Shown piece by piece: positions 23,185 to 33,769 of a stretch of DNA of 64,000 nt. Every line of letters starts with the position of its first letter. Position 1 is the first letter of the stretch. The position numbers were made by a program, and so were the translations under genes. The DNA lies in the NCBI GenBank assembly GCA_011037195.1, contig JAAEAF010000357.1, forward strand, positions 1-64,000, given 5' to 3'. A model generated the notes under the pieces. It worked only from the letters and a program-made list of their open reading frames with translations, was not told where the DNA came from and did no database searches. The DNA is from Triatoma infestans. Taxonomy: Eukaryota > Arthropoda > Insecta > Hemiptera > Reduviidae.

Positions 23185-23558
23185 GGTGGTTATTATTATT
23201 TGTTCTGTGTGGGGAGGGACCAAACCGTACGCTATCCAAAGCCTCACTGGGCCCATATAGCTACCCTAAGAAAAACAACAACAAACCGGGTCTATAACAA
23301 AAATCCAGAACCGGATCTAATCCATCTAAGGTTCGCCGCAGTCCGAATAAATCGGACAATAATCTTAAGCGGAAATAGCCTAAGCTCTTCAATAGACATC
23401 CTACTCCGACCAAAAGTCCTGAACCTAATTTCCTCACAACCCAGGCAATCAGTCATAAGATGGATAGGTGTTTCCTCCTCTGTCTCACAAATGGATCCGG
23501 CATGAGCCCCATTATATAGAGATATCTTCTTAAACCACAATGTCCAGTATGAGATCCA
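23185..23558 (-). mobile_element. 5'-truncated LINE insertion with 9-bp target duplication
   Basis: The minus strand encodes the LINE tail. RHLIGSHTGHCGLRRYLYIM in one frame continues after a frameshift as HAGSICETEEETPIHLMTDC and IRFRTFG. This is the LTGHC...L..C....EEET..H.L..C block that follows the RNase H-like region of many arthropod LINEs (Jockey/I/R1-like groups). The 3' end carries a (TAA)n tail, seen as TTATTATTATTTG from 23190, as in I-like elements. Identical ATCAGATGC copies at 23176-23184 and 23559-23567 flank it. Only the last 374 bp inserted, inside a DR1 copy. It is inactive. Confidence 0.85.
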
Positions 23559-23740
23559 ATCAGATGCCTGAGAGAGTAGTACGGTATATTAAATTTGAGG
23601 TTTTTGTGATTTTTCGTTTTTGAGATATTTTGTTCACGAACACACACACACACACCAACAGCTACAAACAATTTTATCGTACTTCAGACGACCTCAAATT
23701 TGCATTTCCGGTGAAAATACAATTTTGAAAACTTGACCCG

Positions 23741-24030
23741 ACTTAACTATGTCGTTAAGCGAGCACTATCTGTATTTGATCTAATATTTTGTCGCCCAGA
23801 TATCCGACGTCTGCTTAGCTGTTACCCAGATAAACATCGCCAATGTCCAGTTGCCCCCATTTTTATATTGATGGTACATTTATATATTTTACTATACCAA
23901 AATGGTTTTCTAGAGAAAAAGCTTAAATTTATATTCCACCATATCTACACAGAATTAAATAGCACGAAATTATTTGTCAAATAAGGAATACATATGCAAA
24001 TGAGAACACAAAACTGTAGAAAATAGTTTG
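23741..24030. other. Unassigned spacer
   Basis: Nothing recognised in this short stretch between a DR1 copy and a possible SINE. Confidence 0.3.
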
Positions 24031-24034
24031 TGCT

Positions 24035-24215
24035 TTTATTTTTTTACGCGCAGCGAGGGCCTTGGACATTAGCGCCCCTTACACATTACTTCTCTGTCTA
24101 TCCGTGGCCTCACGAGCTGGGAAGGCACATGTTTATCTTATTTTGGCATCCACACACAGTACTTTGCCCAGCAAGGCACGGTGGAGCAATAGATGAAGCT
24201 GATTCTTTCCACACA
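24035..24215 (-). mobile_element. Probable SINE 3' body, degenerate
   Basis: The minus-strand end GGGGCGCTAATGTCCAAGGC...CTCGCTGCGCG plus an A-rich tail corresponds to the 3' end of the 32.5-kb SINE (GTGCGCTAATGACCATAGAT...GCTGACGTGCC plus A run). The tRNA-like head is not recognisable, so it is either 5'-truncated or too diverged. Confidence 0.4.
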
Positions 24216-25320
24216 TCCCCTCTAGTTGGTGATGTTTTCCAAAAAAGAATATCATTTCAGTTAACCAATTTTTCTTTCTAGATAACGCGGAATTAGTAGC
24301 GTATTTAATGTTTTTTTTTAGTACGATATAGTGGAAGAGCCGTAATTTCATTTAAATACTAATTTAGAGGGAAATTCCACGATGAAGCCCCCACAGATCC
24401 CCTTAAAATCAATTTTCCCGGAAACTTGTTTCAAAATGAGACTGGTAGGCCGATATATGTATGGTTAATAATTGAAATATAACTATAAAGGAAGAGAGGT
24501 TTAATGGGGGATAGCATGAGTGATGACAATGATATGGATTTGCTAACAATAGGGACTGTCGACTGGTCATAGAGATTGGGAGTGTGGTGCTATGTATGGG
24601 GGACAAGACCGAACTGCAGGGAGTTAGCCATCGGCTTGCTGCACTGCATAAGGAAATTGAGCCCCGACCTAGTTACAATCAAGTACTGCTAGCTAATTCA
24701 CACCATATGACATACGTATACATATGGACGAAACATAAAAAATACACACTCACACATACAAAAAAAAAACACAATTCATCATCTATTATACCCGTATAAT
24801 CATCACTTCACATATTACTATCCTTGTTCCCTCTGCCCCAAACCAAATAATTGTAAAACATCCCACCCCTCCTCTATCATTAAATTCAAATAATAATTCC
24901 CTCATTATTACATATATACAGGGGGAGAGAGAGAGAGAGTGGAAGAGGGGAGAAATGTCTCTCTATTTATTAAATTATATATATGGTATGTTGAACATGT
25001 TTACATGGTGATGACAGGTCATTCATTCAGAAAAACACCATACAAAAGACTCCCAACTAAACTTCTAATTGATCTCTACTATACGTATAAAAGGTATTCA
25101 TTTCAAAATATGAAAATGAAACACGAACGGGTGAAAATATCGTACTAATTTCTCCTTACTCTATTTTGTTCAGTTTACATTTTGACAAATTTGAATTTTT
25201 TTAGCAAACAATTAATTCAACTAAATAATATTTAATGTGATACTACGGAATATATTGATATATAATGAGGTGACACTGTAGAGGGGAGCCTAATGTCGCA
25301 ACGTTGCAGATCCTGCGTCT
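24216..25320. other. Unassigned stretch with GA and CA tracts
   Basis: A DR1-like GATTTTCCCGGAAACTTGTT piece is visible near 24410. GC-richer DNA at 24500-24660 has no recognisable product, and a GA run lies at 24921-24939. No gene can be supported. Confidence 0.4.
24921..24939. repeat. (GA)n microsatellite
   Basis: Nine GA units. Confidence 0.9.
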
Positions 25321-25324
25321 TCAC

Positions 25325-25575
25325 GAAACATTCACATTCACACGACTTTCCCTTATTCCAATTAATAAAAATTATTCAAACGATTTTCTTTAAAATCGCA
25401 ATTTTTTGAACACGATCGATAGATAAAATCGATTTTTTTTTTTTTTTAAACTTTCAAATAAAAGTCATACGTTTTTTATTTCTGCAGTAAGCATTTCATG
25501 TTTAAAGAAAATCGCTGTGGCCGTTGTTGAGAAAATCCAAAAATCTCAAAAACTTATCCTGTAAAATCGCACTTG
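25325..25575 (+). repeat. DR1 copy, T-tract subfamily
   Basis: CATTCACACGACTTTCCCTT (5' end) is followed by CACGATCGATAGATAAAATC, a 17-T run, and AAGCATTTCATGTTTAAAGA. The copy ends abruptly at TCGCACTTGAATG, where an unrelated GAATAAAGTTTATTTCCC sequence begins. The GATCGATAGATAAAATCG block is shared only with the copy at 26.9 kb. Confidence 0.75.
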
Positions 25576-26750
25576 AATGAATAAAGTTTATTTCCCATAA
25601 TTGAATATTACAAAGTACAAAATAAAAAGAAAATTATAAATGATCATAAAATGAAAAAAGAAATTTATCTTCCTTCTAAATACTATAAAAAAAATTTACC
25701 TTCACAATCAAAACTAAAATCAATAACATTCAAGAAAATATCTTAACATCAATGACTTTTTCAAGTCCGTCTATCGGGTTACCGTCAAATTGTTAATATG
25801 ATTTTTTTTCAAATTGTTATTACTCAAAAATAAATATAAGAATCCACTTTATATTACCAAGGAGACCAAAAAAATTTTGTTACAAAATCAATTAAGAGAT
25901 AGAGAGAAACACTTTAATGCAAATATTTGCAATACAAAATGTAAAATGTAATTATTATTCGTAATTTTTTTTTTTTCGTAATTTATTAATTTCTTTATTG
26001 ATTATTGTTATAGGTAATTATCTAAACAATGACGTTTGCTTTCTTAATTACTATAATAGTGGCTTAATTAGTTCAATTATTCATGTATTAGATTGATATT
26101 AATTGTAATTAAAGCTTACTATATAATGTTATTTTTATATTTAGTTATTTCATATAGCTAAAACTTTCTAGGCAGAAAATTTTAAGGCATTAATTATGTA
26201 TCCGTATAATGTTATCCATATCCAATAATTCTGCCCTTTAAGAAGCCGTTTCAATTGCACAAGTGAACGAGTATTTTTGTCTACGAAAGAATGTCTACAT
26301 TTCAGTCAGCATTCGGACGAATGGTTATAAAGTGATATAAATAGATATCAGATTCACACTAATTATGTAAGTTATAATTAGTTCGATTATGCGTTAATTC
26401 TGCATACCCTTTATTATATTATGCAGATTTCTGCAGTCTATCTAAATCTCGAGCTCTTTATCTATCTATTTTGGTACATAGTTTTTGAATTACTGTCCTG
26501 TCTACTACCACATTATTTTCATTAATTAATTTCAGACGATAGGAGCGTCTAAATTTGGTAACTCTTTGTACCAGTATATTTTTTTGATCAATTAAACTTC
26601 AGCAATGAAACGCGTTAATCTGGTTATATTCTTGTTTAATATCGAATTTGAATACCTTAAATGTAAAGAAAGAGTATAAGAGTCGTTTGACACCGGTCTC
26701 TTTATAGATCATGTAGTTTGGGGTGTATAAAGGCAAGCCAAATAGCTTAA
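25576..26750. other. Unassigned AT-rich spacer
   Basis: Extremely AT-rich. The first 80 bases (GAATAAAGTTTATTTCCC...TTACAAAGTACAAAATAAA) resemble a LINE 3' end in style, but no coding part adjoins, so this is not claimed. Nothing else recognised. Confidence 0.4.
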
Positions 26751-26754
26751 TAAA

Positions 26755-27205
26755 CAAAGTTTAAACTTTAAAGAAAATTGTTGGTGGCGTTTTCGAAAAT
26801 ATCGCTAAAAACTAAAAAAAAAAAAAAAAAATCACTAAAATCGTACTTCCGGTAATTGAATTTTGACCAAAGACGTTCGTGTCAGATGCTATGGTGTAAC
26901 CTATTAATACAAATTAATCAATTTTCTCTGAAAATCACAATTTTTAGAATACGATCGATAGATAAAATCGATTTTTTTTTTTTTTTTTTGGAGAATTCTT
27001 TCAAATAAAAGTGATAGGTGTTTATATTTCTGCAGTAAGCATTTCATATTTAAAGAAAATCGCTGTAGCCGATTTTGAACAAAAATACATTGTACTGAAA
27101 TGTGATTTTTGGGGAAAGCATAATGCTAATGTTCCCTTAGAAACTCTCCAAAAATCATACGGACAATTTGCAAAAAACTTTTTTTGTTTAAATGAAAAAT
27201 CTGAC
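26755..27205 (+). repeat. DR1 copy, T-tract subfamily
   Basis: ACTTTAAAGAAAATTGTTGG, GTACTTCCGGTAATTGAATT and TTCGTGTCAGATGCTATGGT come first, then ATACGATCGATAGATAAAAT, an 18-T run, CTTTCAAATAAAAGTGATAG and GGGGAAAGCATAATGCTAAT. A 3' part precedes a further module, so two units are joined head-to-tail. Confidence 0.8.
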
Positions 27206-27820
27206 ACAAACGCAATGTTTCTTCTTCACAACGGTAAGAGAAAGTAATGAAGTTTACTACGTCATTAGCCGTCTTGCAATACATATGAAAAAAAGATGAA
27301 TTCAACCTAATTATTAGTGTTCAAAATACTCACTAGCGGGGCTGAAAATACGGATTCAGTTACAGAGTGGCATGGGAAGGTTATAAATGAAAAAAACTCC
27401 TTGCTAGAAAACCTTATTAAAAATCATAATTAATGAAATAATAATAATAAAAATTAATAATAAAGAAAAAAAAAATGCTGAACACTTAATTGGTACTGCC
27501 GCAGACCAATAAGTAATAACAGAAGTTTAAACAATCCATGGATTGACAAACACCCTTCCCCCCTCATAGAGAACGCAATGTGCATTGAACATTATATCAC
27601 GTGTACAGTGGAGTACCATGGACCGCCGCACCCTTTCAACAATAAACCACACCAATGACATGCTCACTAATTAACACAAAATGTATATATAACTGGAAAG
27701 ATCACGTGACATATTCCACTAATTAAAATATACAGAACATCGCTCCTCCTCCTCCTCCACTTCAACCGTAATATGATTCAAAAATAAAAAAAATAAAAAA
27801 ACTATTTTATTTAAAAAAGA
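27206..27820. other. Unassigned AT-rich spacer
   Basis: Nothing recognised beyond a CTCCTCCTCCTCC run near 27744. Confidence 0.35.
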
Positions 27821-27824
27821 AAAA

Positions 27825-28330
27825 TAATCGGATGTGAAGTACTCGTACGACTTTTTTTCTCTTACGGCAATTTATGTAGTTTTGATTTATTTTTTTAATT
27901 TATTTATAAAGTTATTATCTAATTTCAAATTTCACATAAAACCGAAAATGAATGTTATGTTATGTTTATTCATCCAAAAGGTAATACACAAGTCGGACTT
28001 CCGGTTTACCGATTTTCTTCTAACTCAAATTTTTGGCAGTATGTTAGATTCATATTATTATTATTATATAGACGATAGAATCGTATAATACCTTGAAATG
28101 GTACTATGATACCTTACGTCCTCAGAACATCCTCAAATGAATTTTCCAGGAAAAAAATGTTAGAAATAAAAATTGTAGCTCTTTAAATAATTAATCAATA
28201 TACCAAGTTTGAAGAAAATCGTTGAAGCTGTTTTTGAGAAAAAATGAAAAAAAAGAAAAATGAAAAATCTATTCACTGAGGGTACTTCCGTTCGACCGAT
28301 TTTGATCAAAAACTTATTGTGTTATACGTC
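27825..28330 (+). repeat. DR1 copy
   Basis: GTGAAGTACTCGTACGACTT (5' end), GGACTTCCGGTTTACCGATT, GACGATAGAATCGTATAATA, GAATTTTCCAGGAAAAAAAT, AAGTTTGAAGAAAATCGTTG and TACTTCCGTTCGACCGATTT occur in canonical order. Confidence 0.8.
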
Positions 28331-28334
28331 CCCT

Positions 28335-29080
28335 CCTCCCCCAAAAAAATGCACAAAAAATATGTCCATCTAACGCTATATTAAGCACGACAGAAGTGTC
28401 GCCATCAACTATTCAATATGTACTTATTAGCAAGACAAATTAATTGTTTGTAACACACAATTCATATTGCAACAAATTACTACAGATAATTTATTGTTAT
28501 CAATATAATTCTTATGTTTAGTAGTATTTTCTAATAGTTTTTAGTATAATTATACAATAAATAATATAGCGATCAGCTGGCTGGCTGGTCTTTATTATTT
28601 CACACTCCAGTTCTATTTCAGCGAAAAAAGAAATATTTAGGTACATCCTAAAAATTTGTTTAAAAAAATTAAGTAAGACTATTTTTAAAAAAAACTATGA
28701 TTTTAATAATACGCTAATTTCTTTTCTTCATAATATACTTGGCGCTATATATATATATATTTTTTTATTTTAAGAACCACTTGTCAAACAAAAAATACCT
28801 CCTATATAAAATAAAATCTTAATATTGAAATTTGTGACAAAAGTATTTATTACATGTCTTCAATAAAATAACTGTCCATATTTTGTGGCCTTACTGCTGC
28901 CATATATGGCGGCCATTACTGAATTTTAAATCCAATCTTATTGCTTTTTTAGCAAATTTTAAAAAAAAATAATACTTTTTTAATAATACTACTTGAAATG
29001 CATGATATAAATGTTTTATGGAAGTAAATTGTGGCATATTGTCAAAAAATAATTGCATTTGTTACAGATAAATATAAAAG
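28335..29080. other. Unassigned AT-rich spacer
   Basis: No motif recognised apart from low-complexity A/T runs. Confidence 0.35.
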
Positions 29081-29084
29081 ATCT

Positions 29085-29345
29085 CTCTCCCTTCACACGG
29101 CAAGGAGACTTGTTACGATTACCAAGAGGAGAAAAGGCTGGACTGGTCTAGTCCTATTACAGGAAACGTCGAGACTCAATGGCACTTATGATTTATGACT
29201 GGACCCGGCTACCTCCATAAACATCATCACATAAAGTAGTATTCGTTTCAACGAGATGCCCACTCTGTAAAGCAGAAACATGGATGTTCAGCTTTTTGCA
29301 GGAGTGCCAGAGGTTTCGCGGTTGCTACTGAGTCGGAGGCTAGTA
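29085..29345 (+). pseudogene. LINE C-terminal remnant (R1/Jockey-like group)
   Basis: In one frame FMTGPGYLHKHHHIK matches the (L/F)TGHG....YLH block. After a frameshift the next frame reads VSTRCPLCKAETWMFSFLQE and CQRFRGCY, stop, matching the C.LC..E.....H.L..C..F...R zinc-knuckle block. Order and spacing fit the C-terminus of R1/Jockey-type LINEs. Frame breaks make it dead. Target duplications were not found. Confidence 0.6.
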
Positions 29346-29980
29346 AGGTAATAAGCCTATAAAATTATCAAATTAATTACCAAACTTATAATAATTTGTA
29401 TTCAAGAAGTTTTTGTATGGAATTAACTCGTGTTTATTTCCACTAGATAAAAGTACTCGTTTAAGCACTCCAAAATTACCAAAAAAATTATTAGCTCTCG
29501 TGTAATTATTGAACCCTACTATTCAGGAATAAATGATAGAAATAACTTAGAATAAATAAAATTATAAAAAAAAACAAAAATTAAAGTAACTAACATTTCT
29601 AACAGCAGCAACAAGAAGACTGACTGACTCACCTGAAAAAAGAAGAAGAAATAAATTAGTAAGTAGAAACTATTAAAACAGAAACATAAACAATTAAATG
29701 TAAAAAAAAAAAAAAAACAACTCCGGTAATCATGTATCATAATATTTAATAACAAATAAAGAAATAATAATAATAATATGTACAATAATAAGTCAGTCCA
29801 ATGTGATATAGAAGATCAACTGCGGCAGAGTGGGGCGTTTGGTTTGTAGATTGTATCTAGTCGCCAGTAAACTTATAGGAGAAACGTAGATTTGTAAATG
29901 GATGTGTTAGGTGGTAAGAATTGGAACATCAATCGGAACAAAGTTCTCAGTAATCTACACAGAGAGCTCATCAGCAAAAA
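29346..29980. other. Unassigned AT-rich spacer
   Basis: Nothing recognised. An 18-base A run is at 29702-29717. Confidence 0.35.
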
Positions 29981-29984
29981 CAAT

Positions 29985-30815
29985 CAAAAAGTCTGAACTG
30001 ACTTTCTCTTACTCTCGTTAAGGACAATTAAACTTCAAATTGGTCCTTTCCGAAATATAGAGGTGGTGGAGTGTCTACTAATCCAAGTACATTATTGCCC
30101 AGTGTGGAAGGCTACATTATTGTCCAGAAGAACTGACTCCCATATACCACTTGAAATTTAATGTTGCACAACTATTTACAATCAATTTTTTGGGAAAAAT
30201 ATTTTAAATAAAAGTAAATATACATCTGGGCTCTTAGCATTCCAAGTCTAAAGGAAAGTGTTATATTCGTTTTCGAGAAAATTCCAAAAAACTTGAAAAC
30301 CTATTCTGTAAACTCGCCAATCCAGTTAACCGATTTTAAACAAATGTGAAATTCTAGTAATACATCCAACGTACATCAATATCAATTGATGATAAAACCA
30401 TACTTTGAACTAAAGTGGTACTTTTGAGAAAAGTATAAACAACGTTACTGTTCCTTCAGAACCACCCCTCCTCAAAATCAATCTTCCCTGGAAAATGTTT
30501 CAAATAAAAGTGATATAGGTATGTATGTATATATGTAGACAGTATATGAAGTTCAAGGAAAATTTAAGGAGCCATTTTAGAGAAAATAGTGGAAAAACTG
30601 AAAATAAGAATTTGAACTACTGCGATTTCTCTTCTTTGAGATTAGTTTGTTCACACACCATTCGCTAATAACAATTTTTTTCTTCCTCACATAATCTTAA
30701 AACATGTATCTCCGGCGGAAACTCAATTTCAAAAATTTGACACGATCACAAATTTCACAGGATTTTCTCTTATTAGGAAATAAGAGAAAGTAAAAAGACA
30801 TTTTTCCTTTCTAGT
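29985..30815 (+). repeat. DR1 copy, full span, good quality
   Basis: It starts with GAACTGACTTTCTCTTACTC and includes TTTTCGAGAAAATTCCAAAA, CAGTTAACCGATTTTAAACA, ACGTTACTGTTCCTTCAGAA, TCCCTGGAAAATGTTTCAAA, TTTGTTCACACACCATTCGC, AAACATGTATCTCCGGCGGA and TTTGACACGATCACAAATTT. It ends ATAAGAGAAAGTAAAAAG. Its last 85 bp form an inverted pair with 30974-31063. Confidence 0.85.
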
Positions 30816-30989
30816 ATGAAAATGTTAAAAGATTTAGTTTTAACTTTAAGCTTCGGTTTTTCCGGAAAACTTTGGAAAAGGAAATTATTGCTGCCATGGC
30901 AGGATTATGTTATTTAGAGAAAATGGGTGATGTAATAATTTTAATAGAGAAAAAGTATTTTCATCTGCTTAGGAAAAAAAATGTCTTTT

Positions 30990-31070
30990 TACTTTCCCTT
31001 ATTTCCTAATAAGAGAAAATCCTGTGAAATTTGTGATCGTATCAAATTTTTGAAGTTTGAGTCCTGTGTT
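30990..31070 (-). repeat. DR1 3' end, inverted partner
   Basis: TTTTTACTTTCCCTTATTTC...GTGAAATTTGTGATCGTATC is the reverse complement of the end of the preceding copy, almost without mismatch over about 60 bp. Confidence 0.85.
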
Positions 31071-31269
31071 GTTTGTTTTCTAGGCAAGAAAGTATGCAGA
31101 GAAATGGCAAGGCTCCATTTCCTCCTACGAGATTAATAGAATATAAGTAGCACTAAGCGCACAATATAAAGAAATGGCACTAATAGGATAGCCTAATATT
31201 AAAGCATTCACAAGGCCACCAAAAATGAATTGGAGCGGGAAAATATTTGTAGACTCTGTGTGGAAGTGT

Positions 31270-31560
31270 GCGTAGTTGTTATATACCAACTTTAAAGCAA
31301 TTTATGAGAAAACTGGGGAAAAAACTGAACAAATTCAAGTAATAAAGTGGTACTTCTGCTTGATCATCAAAAACCTTTCCGGTTGAAGCAAAATCTTCTT
31401 ATTTGGATCCACTGACTCAGCAACTAAATGAAAAATTAAGTTTGAACTATCTGCGATTTTCCGTTTCTTTTTTTTTATACTGAACTCAAATATTAGAAAA
31501 TTGTAGGATCGTGGTTATTTCCTCTTATAGCAATACTTAGAGGAAATAAAAACTGGCGAA
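31270..31560 (+). repeat. DR1 copy, internally shortened
   Basis: CTTTAAAGCAATTTATGAGA, TGGTACTTCTGCTTGATCAT, CTGCGATTTTCCGTTTCTTT and GATCGTGGTTATTTCCTCTT match the module and 3' part. Confidence 0.6.
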
Positions 31561-32235
31561 GCATAAAAGTAACGGGGGAAAAATAGATCATTAAAAAACA
31601 TCAAAATTAATTAAGCAAAGACTGAGTTAAAGTACATCACAAAGTGGAGATACTCAATAATAGAATGGAAAAGCAAAGTCAAACTGATGAGTTATATTCC
31701 AATTGATATTGAGAGTCAAGTAGGTAGAAACCGATGAAGAATACCGCAACAATAACTCACTGTAAAGTAATTTATATGGAGGAGGAGAAGTCAACAAGCT
31801 GTTTGCCCTATTAGTGGTGTATATCCATTTGTCCATGAAATATGAATTATATCAAGGGTGCACACACTGCATTCACTCATGGACTGGTACACATTAGAAA
31901 GGGTGTGTGTGCGCGCGTTATAAACTAACTATTGTATGTATTTATAACACGCCTTGTCTGTGGGCCCATCATCACCCAGTCAGAGCCAGCAATATATATA
32001 TATAGTAGACAGCTTGTAATAACAACCCTCATATTACTACAGATCAACAAACTTATCAACAACAACCCCCTCTTCTTTCTATAATTGTAAAACGCAGAAC
32101 TACTGTTCATTATAGCAGAAATAAGCAACTGATACAGATATATCGTTAATTAATTACAAATACATTAGCAATTGAAGAGGAACATAAAGATTTAACACTT
32201 CAATAATTATGTAACAAACTTTAAAAATGTAATTA
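31561..32235. other. Unassigned spacer
   Basis: AT-rich, with a short GTGTGTGTGCGCGCG run near 31903. No gene recognised. Confidence 0.35.
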
Positions 32236-32239
32236 GTTT

Positions 32240-32350
32240 GAAAAGAAAAAACTGGGATGAAACCTTCACCTATAACTTCAACTAACTTACTGTAATTAAA
32301 ATAGTTTTAATTGAAAAATTTTCTGCAAACTTGATGATGGGGTACAACAG
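32240..32350 (+). repeat. DR1 5'-end fragment
   Basis: ACTGGGATGAAACCTTCACC and TTTAATTGAAAAATTTTCTG correspond to the DR1 start. Confidence 0.5.
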
Positions 32351-32490
32351 AAAGACGGTGGGAGTACATCCATCAAACTCAAAATTACTTTAATTTAATT
32401 TACTTTATTTTGTAAACATAAATTTTTAAAGCATTTTTTTTTTGGCCGAAAGAGAACTATAGTGTGAAACAATAAATACCACATACTATA

Positions 32491-32730
32491 GGGATTAGCT
32501 CAGTGTTAGCGCGCTGGACTAGCAACACAGAAGTCGTGGGTTCGAGTCCAGTAGTGCTGCCCTTAGATTTTTTTCTTTCTAGGAGTCTCTACAATTCACT
32601 GGCTGTGATGGGGCAGTGTTGTATGTCGAGAGATCACTGTCCGGTGGCAGGCAGTGTCCTAAGAAGGCTCTGTGCGCTAATGACCATAGATGCTGACGTG
32701 CCTAAATTAAATTTAAAAAAAAAAAAGGAC
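32491..32730 (+). mobile_element. tRNA-derived SINE, complete-looking
   Basis: The head GGGATTAGCTCAGTGTTAGC (A box) and GGTTCGAGTCC (B box, 32539-32549), closed by a TGCTGCCC end, form a tRNA-like 5' part. A body follows: AGGAGTCTCTACAATTCACT, GGGCAGTG, a second CAGTGTCCTAAGAAGGCTCT and GTGCGCTAATGACCATAGAT. It ends in a TTAAATTTAAA spacer and a 12-A run. Pol III boxes are intact, so this copy could in principle be transcribed. Confidence 0.8.
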
Positions 32731-33040
32731 CAGCCACACTTGATCGCTATATAATTATAAAAATTAAAAAAACCAAACCTAAGAATTAAGGAAAAGCTAA
32801 ACCTAAGAATTACCTTGATGGCAATAAATTAAAAGTAGATTTTTCTGATAGTGCGCTCAACGTAATTTGCTGCAGCATCAATTGTCGCAAGAAACACTTA
32901 GTTTGTCCTGCTAAGTTAACATATTTTGTCACTAATTGCGACACTTTTGTCGGGCTGTTAGATGGGATTGTATTTTGTAGTGCTGTTTAATATTCCCCAA
33001 TAGAATATCCTGTGATTTCTTTCAATATATTTTGGCTAAA
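32731..33040. other. Unassigned spacer
   Basis: A tandem-like duplication of CCAAACCTAAGAATTA / CTAAACCTAAGAATTA occurs near 32774-32812. Nothing else recognised. Confidence 0.35.
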
Positions 33041-33044
33041 CACA

Positions 33045-33170
33045 TACAGAGCATTCGCTAGAAATATTTGTTTTTCGCATTCAGGACCTGCAACACGTAT
33101 ACAATATCCGGTGCAAACTCAATTTTGATAATTTAAACCCGAACGACATTTTTCCTTTTTAAGAGAAAGT
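33045..33170 (+). repeat. DR1 3'-end fragment
   Basis: CAGAGCATTCGCTAGAAATA, CGCATTCAGGACCTGCAACA and ATCCGGTGCAAACTCAATTT lead to TTTTAAGAGAAAGTAATAAG. Confidence 0.75.
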
Positions 33171-33720
33171 AATAAGAATAATCACGATTAAGGAAAGTTT
33201 GCTGGAAAACCATCATGATAATGATGATTTCACTCGAAACAGATGACTGATTACAGATAGAATATAATTAAAAATTAGATAAAAAAGTATTTCCGAGTGT
33301 GGAGGATGGGTTCCCTTAAATAATTCCCTTTAATTTTTTTTTTTTATTTGATTTGCCGGGTAAAGGTTTAATTTAACAGACCTGAAACAAATCATCAAGT
33401 ATGTTTACTCTGTTTACCCTTGGTGCAGGGGCAGAACTAGATAGGAAGGGTTCTGGGAAAAGTAAACACGATGCGCACGTTCCCAGATTCATCCTTCAAA
33501 ACTTCCATCATCATAATCTTTATCATGGCTTTCACTTACCCATCTTTTCTCAACCATTTTGTCTCTTTTCTTTTTTCTTTTTTATTTTATTTTACTAGAC
33601 TATATTAGAAGGGGAAAGAAATAAATCTGATGAGAAAGATGCAAGATTTTCTCATTCCAGTGTTTATTGATAATTACTGTATTATTCATTTCAATAATTA
33701 ATTATTATCAAATAATACAA

Positions 33721-33751
<31 letters not shown>

Positions 33752-33765
33752 CATATATATAAAAC
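33171..33765. other. Unassigned spacer with CA microsatellite
   Basis: AT-rich and without a gene. The CA run at 33720-33744 is followed by TATACATATATATA. Confidence 0.4.
33720..33744. repeat. (CA)n microsatellite
   Basis: About twelve CA units followed by a TA-rich tract. Confidence 0.95.
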
Positions 33766-33769
33766 ATAT

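Larger units (their letters stand above)
22145..23740 (+). repeat. DR1 copy, full span, interrupted by a LINE
   Basis: It runs from AATCTGAGGTTGAAACACTC (5' end) through several modules (GTTTTCGAGAAAATTC at 22777, ATTTTCTCGGGAAAATTGTA at 23012, GTTCCGGTTGAAATCTGCCC at 23144). It is interrupted by the LINE at 23185-23558 and resumes with GATTTTTCGTTTTTGAGATA, ending near TTTGCATTTCCGGTGAAAAT. Without the insert it is about 1.2 kb. A 25-base A run (22794-22818) lies inside a module. Confidence 0.85.

Noticed and set aside
25570..25660. LINE 3' end (GAATAAAGTTTATTTCCC style)
   Set aside because: No coding sequence, tail repeat or target duplication adjoins; resemblance is stylistic only.
29519..29785. 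88-codon minus-strand frame with long hydrophobic runs
   Set aside because: It is the complement of A-rich low-complexity DNA, giving F/L/Y runs; not a credible protein.
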